From Deltaproteobacteria bacterium (lineage in GTDB: Bacteria > Myxococcota_A > Polyangia > HGW-17), in assembly GCA_003249585.1 (NCBI GenBank), contig QKIM01000635.1:1-14005 (forward strand): a stretch of 14,005 bases of DNA. The letters run 5' to 3'. Below, one piece after another: positions 12,772 to 14,005 of this stretch (positions are counted from its first letter, which is position 1; each line of letters begins with the position of its first letter). Both the position numbers and the translations under genes were made by a program. A model generated the notes under the pieces. The model was not told the DNA's origin. It saw only the letters and a list, made by a program, of their open reading frames with translations, and did not search any database.

Positions 12772-14005
12772 CTATTTCTTGCCTATGGGGTTGATGTACT
12801 CGAGGTCAAGACCACCGGCGTAGAGGTAGGAGGTGTAGGGAGCGAAGCCGTAGACCTCGATGCCGAAGGTGATGTAGGGCGTGGAGGAGCTGATGGTGTG
12901 GGCACCGCTTGTCCCGGAGTCGGTCACGTCCATGCGGGCCACGCCGTAGCCCGTAGTGCCGATGGCTTCGAAGGTGGACCAGGGGATGACCTCGCCGTCG
13001 AGGCTGATGTATTCGGCGCTGTCGGTCTGGATCTCTGCGATGACGTTGACATAGTTGACGGACATCGACTGGGGAGTGGTGAAGGTGTATTCGTCACGGT
13101 ACTGGGCAGAGGGGACCACGAGGCCGAAGGCGGGGTCGCCCATCTCGTCGTAGCTGTCAGTCCAGTAGTTCTGACCCACCATGAACTTGCCCACCATGAT
13201 GGGGCCCGTGGAGGTGATGGAGAAGTGCTGGCCGGCGGGGGCGAGGAACTCGACCCACTCGCCCTTGTTGAGGGTCACGGGGTTCTCCACGGCGGGGTTG
13301 AAGGAGATCTGGGAGCCATCCTCACCGGAGAGGATGCGGATCACGTTGGTCTCGGTGGAGCCCGTCTGGACCTGTTTGGTGAGGCCCACGTGGAACTCCT
13401 TGCCCCAGGTCTCCAGGGGGAACATCATCTCTTCGAGGTGATCGCAGGCCCAGGAGTCGTAGGGGACGAAGGAGCAGGAGTGACCGCCCCAGACCGCCAC
13501 GGGGTTGTTGGTGGTGATGATGGAGCCCGTGAGGTCGTATTCGTCGCCGCCGTTGCAGTAGTAATAGTAGTTGGAGTCGGGGCCGGACTCGTCACCGGGA
13601 CACGAGGAGGTGGAGATGTCCGAGGAACTGACCAGCTGGAGGACATCGCCGGCGTTGAGCTGGTAGCTCATCTGACCGCCGGGGGAGAGGGCGCCGACGC
13701 CGGTGCCCGCGGCGGTGTAGGCCGAGGACTGGATCTGCACCGTGGTGTTGTCGACGGTGGCGACGATGGTGGCGAAGCCGGGGATGGAGGCGTCGCTGAA
13801 CATGCCGTCGCCCAGGGCGAAGGTGGGACGGGACATGACGATGTAGTTGTTGGAGAGGACCGCCGTGGGCATGATCAGGGAGGCGTCGTTGGAGTAGGAG
13901 CAGTAGTCCTGATCTGCGTCGCAGTCACCGCCCTGGGTATAGTCGTAGGGGTTGAACTGGTACACGGTCACGGGGAGGCTGGTGGTCACATGAACAGCGC
14001 CGACC
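12772..14005 (-). CDS. IgGFc-binding-domain-like surface protein, 5'-truncated
   Basis: The frame is open through the right window edge, so the N-terminus is missing; GTG at 13989 is internal. About 411 residues are visible and the stop is at 12772. Recognisable blocks of the bacterial IgGFc-binding N-terminal-type domain occur in order: TSLPVTVYQFNPYDY, SNDASLIMPT, VAVWGGHSCSFVP, ACDHLEEMMFPLETWGKEF, and the closing YLYAGGLDLEYI. In bacteria such domains occur in large secreted or surface proteins; binding to immunoglobulin is a name inherited from human FCGBP, not shown here. Cysteines in CDADQDYC and in HSC...ACD suggest disulfides and an extracytoplasmic site. It is the first visible gene of the minus-strand cluster with the protease and the solute-binding lipoprotein. 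Confidence 0.85.
   Translation of the reverse strand, partial: VGAVHVTTSLPVTVYQFNPYDYTQGGDCDADQDYCSYSNDASLIMPTAVLSNNYIVMSRPTFALGDGMFSDASIPGFATIVATVDNTTVQIQSSAYTAAGTGVGALSPGGQMSYQLNAGDVLQLVSSSDISTSSCPGDESGPDSNYYYYCNGGDEYDLTGSIITTNNPVAVWGGHSCSFVPYDSWACDHLEEMMFPLETWGKEFHVGLTKQVQTGSTETNVIRILSGEDGSQISFNPAVENPVTLNKGEWVEFLAPAGQHFSITSTGPIMVGKFMVGQNYWTDSYDEMGDPAFGLVVPSAQYRDEYTFTTPQSMSVNYVNVIAEIQTDSAEYISLDGEVIPWSTFEAIGTTGYGVARMDVTDSGTSGAHTISSSTPYITFGIEVYGFAPYTSYLYAGGLDLEYINPIGKK

Noticed and set aside
1..14005. Defence island, prophage, toxin-antitoxin or biosynthetic gene cluster
   Set aside because: None of the thirteen genes has a nuclease/helicase, phage structural, small toxin/antitoxin or assembly-line enzyme signature apart from the TatD housekeeping-type hydrolase.

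Overview
The window reads as an ordinary chromosomal stretch of a high-GC Gram-negative bacterium, most likely a deltaproteobacterium or myxobacterium-like lineage. The grounds are: an IgGFc-binding-type surface protein, an Asn-rich spacer behind a lipobox, a PilZ protein, several lipoproteins, an outer-membrane beta-barrel, and GGAGG-type ribosome binding sites. The lineage is inferred from gene content, not from a marker gene. Thirteen protein genes fill almost the whole window; the longest gap is about 185 bases. I see no tRNA, rRNA, CRISPR array, insertion sequence, phage gene or integrase.

Layout. (1) 1-1487, plus strand: the 3' part of a CDP-alcohol phosphatidyltransferase protein that was probably fused to an N-terminal nucleotidyltransferase, then a thioredoxin-fold lipoprotein. 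(2) 1480-2914, minus strand: a compact operon of PilZ protein, DJ-1/PfpI protein and Nudix hydrolase, with overlapping or nearly abutting genes. (3) 3004-6058, minus strand: a zinc-ribbon single-pass membrane protein with a large unrecognised C-terminal domain, followed by a transglutaminase-like lipoprotein. (4) 6244-9089, plus strand: a TatD-family metal-dependent hydrolase overlapping by 4 bases with an ArnT/PMT-type membrane glycosyltransferase. (5) 9099-9737, minus strand: a small outer-membrane beta-barrel. (6) 9827-14005, minus strand: an IgGFc-binding-domain protein (cut by the window end), a chymotrypsin-fold protease lipoprotein and an oligopeptide-type solute-binding lipoprotein, with the last two sharing a TGATG stop/start.

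How the genes fit together. Most products sit in the envelope or at the cell surface. There are four predicted lipoproteins, one beta-barrel, two polytopic enzymes acting on lipid-linked substrates, and one adhesin-like protein. The most suggestive unit is surface protein, surface protease and peptide-binding lipoprotein, which could bind, cut and capture peptides. The PilZ gene points to c-di-GMP-responsive expression or function of its operon. No complete undescribed system is proven here. The best leads are the surface protease/peptide-binding cluster and the zinc-ribbon/transglutaminase pair.
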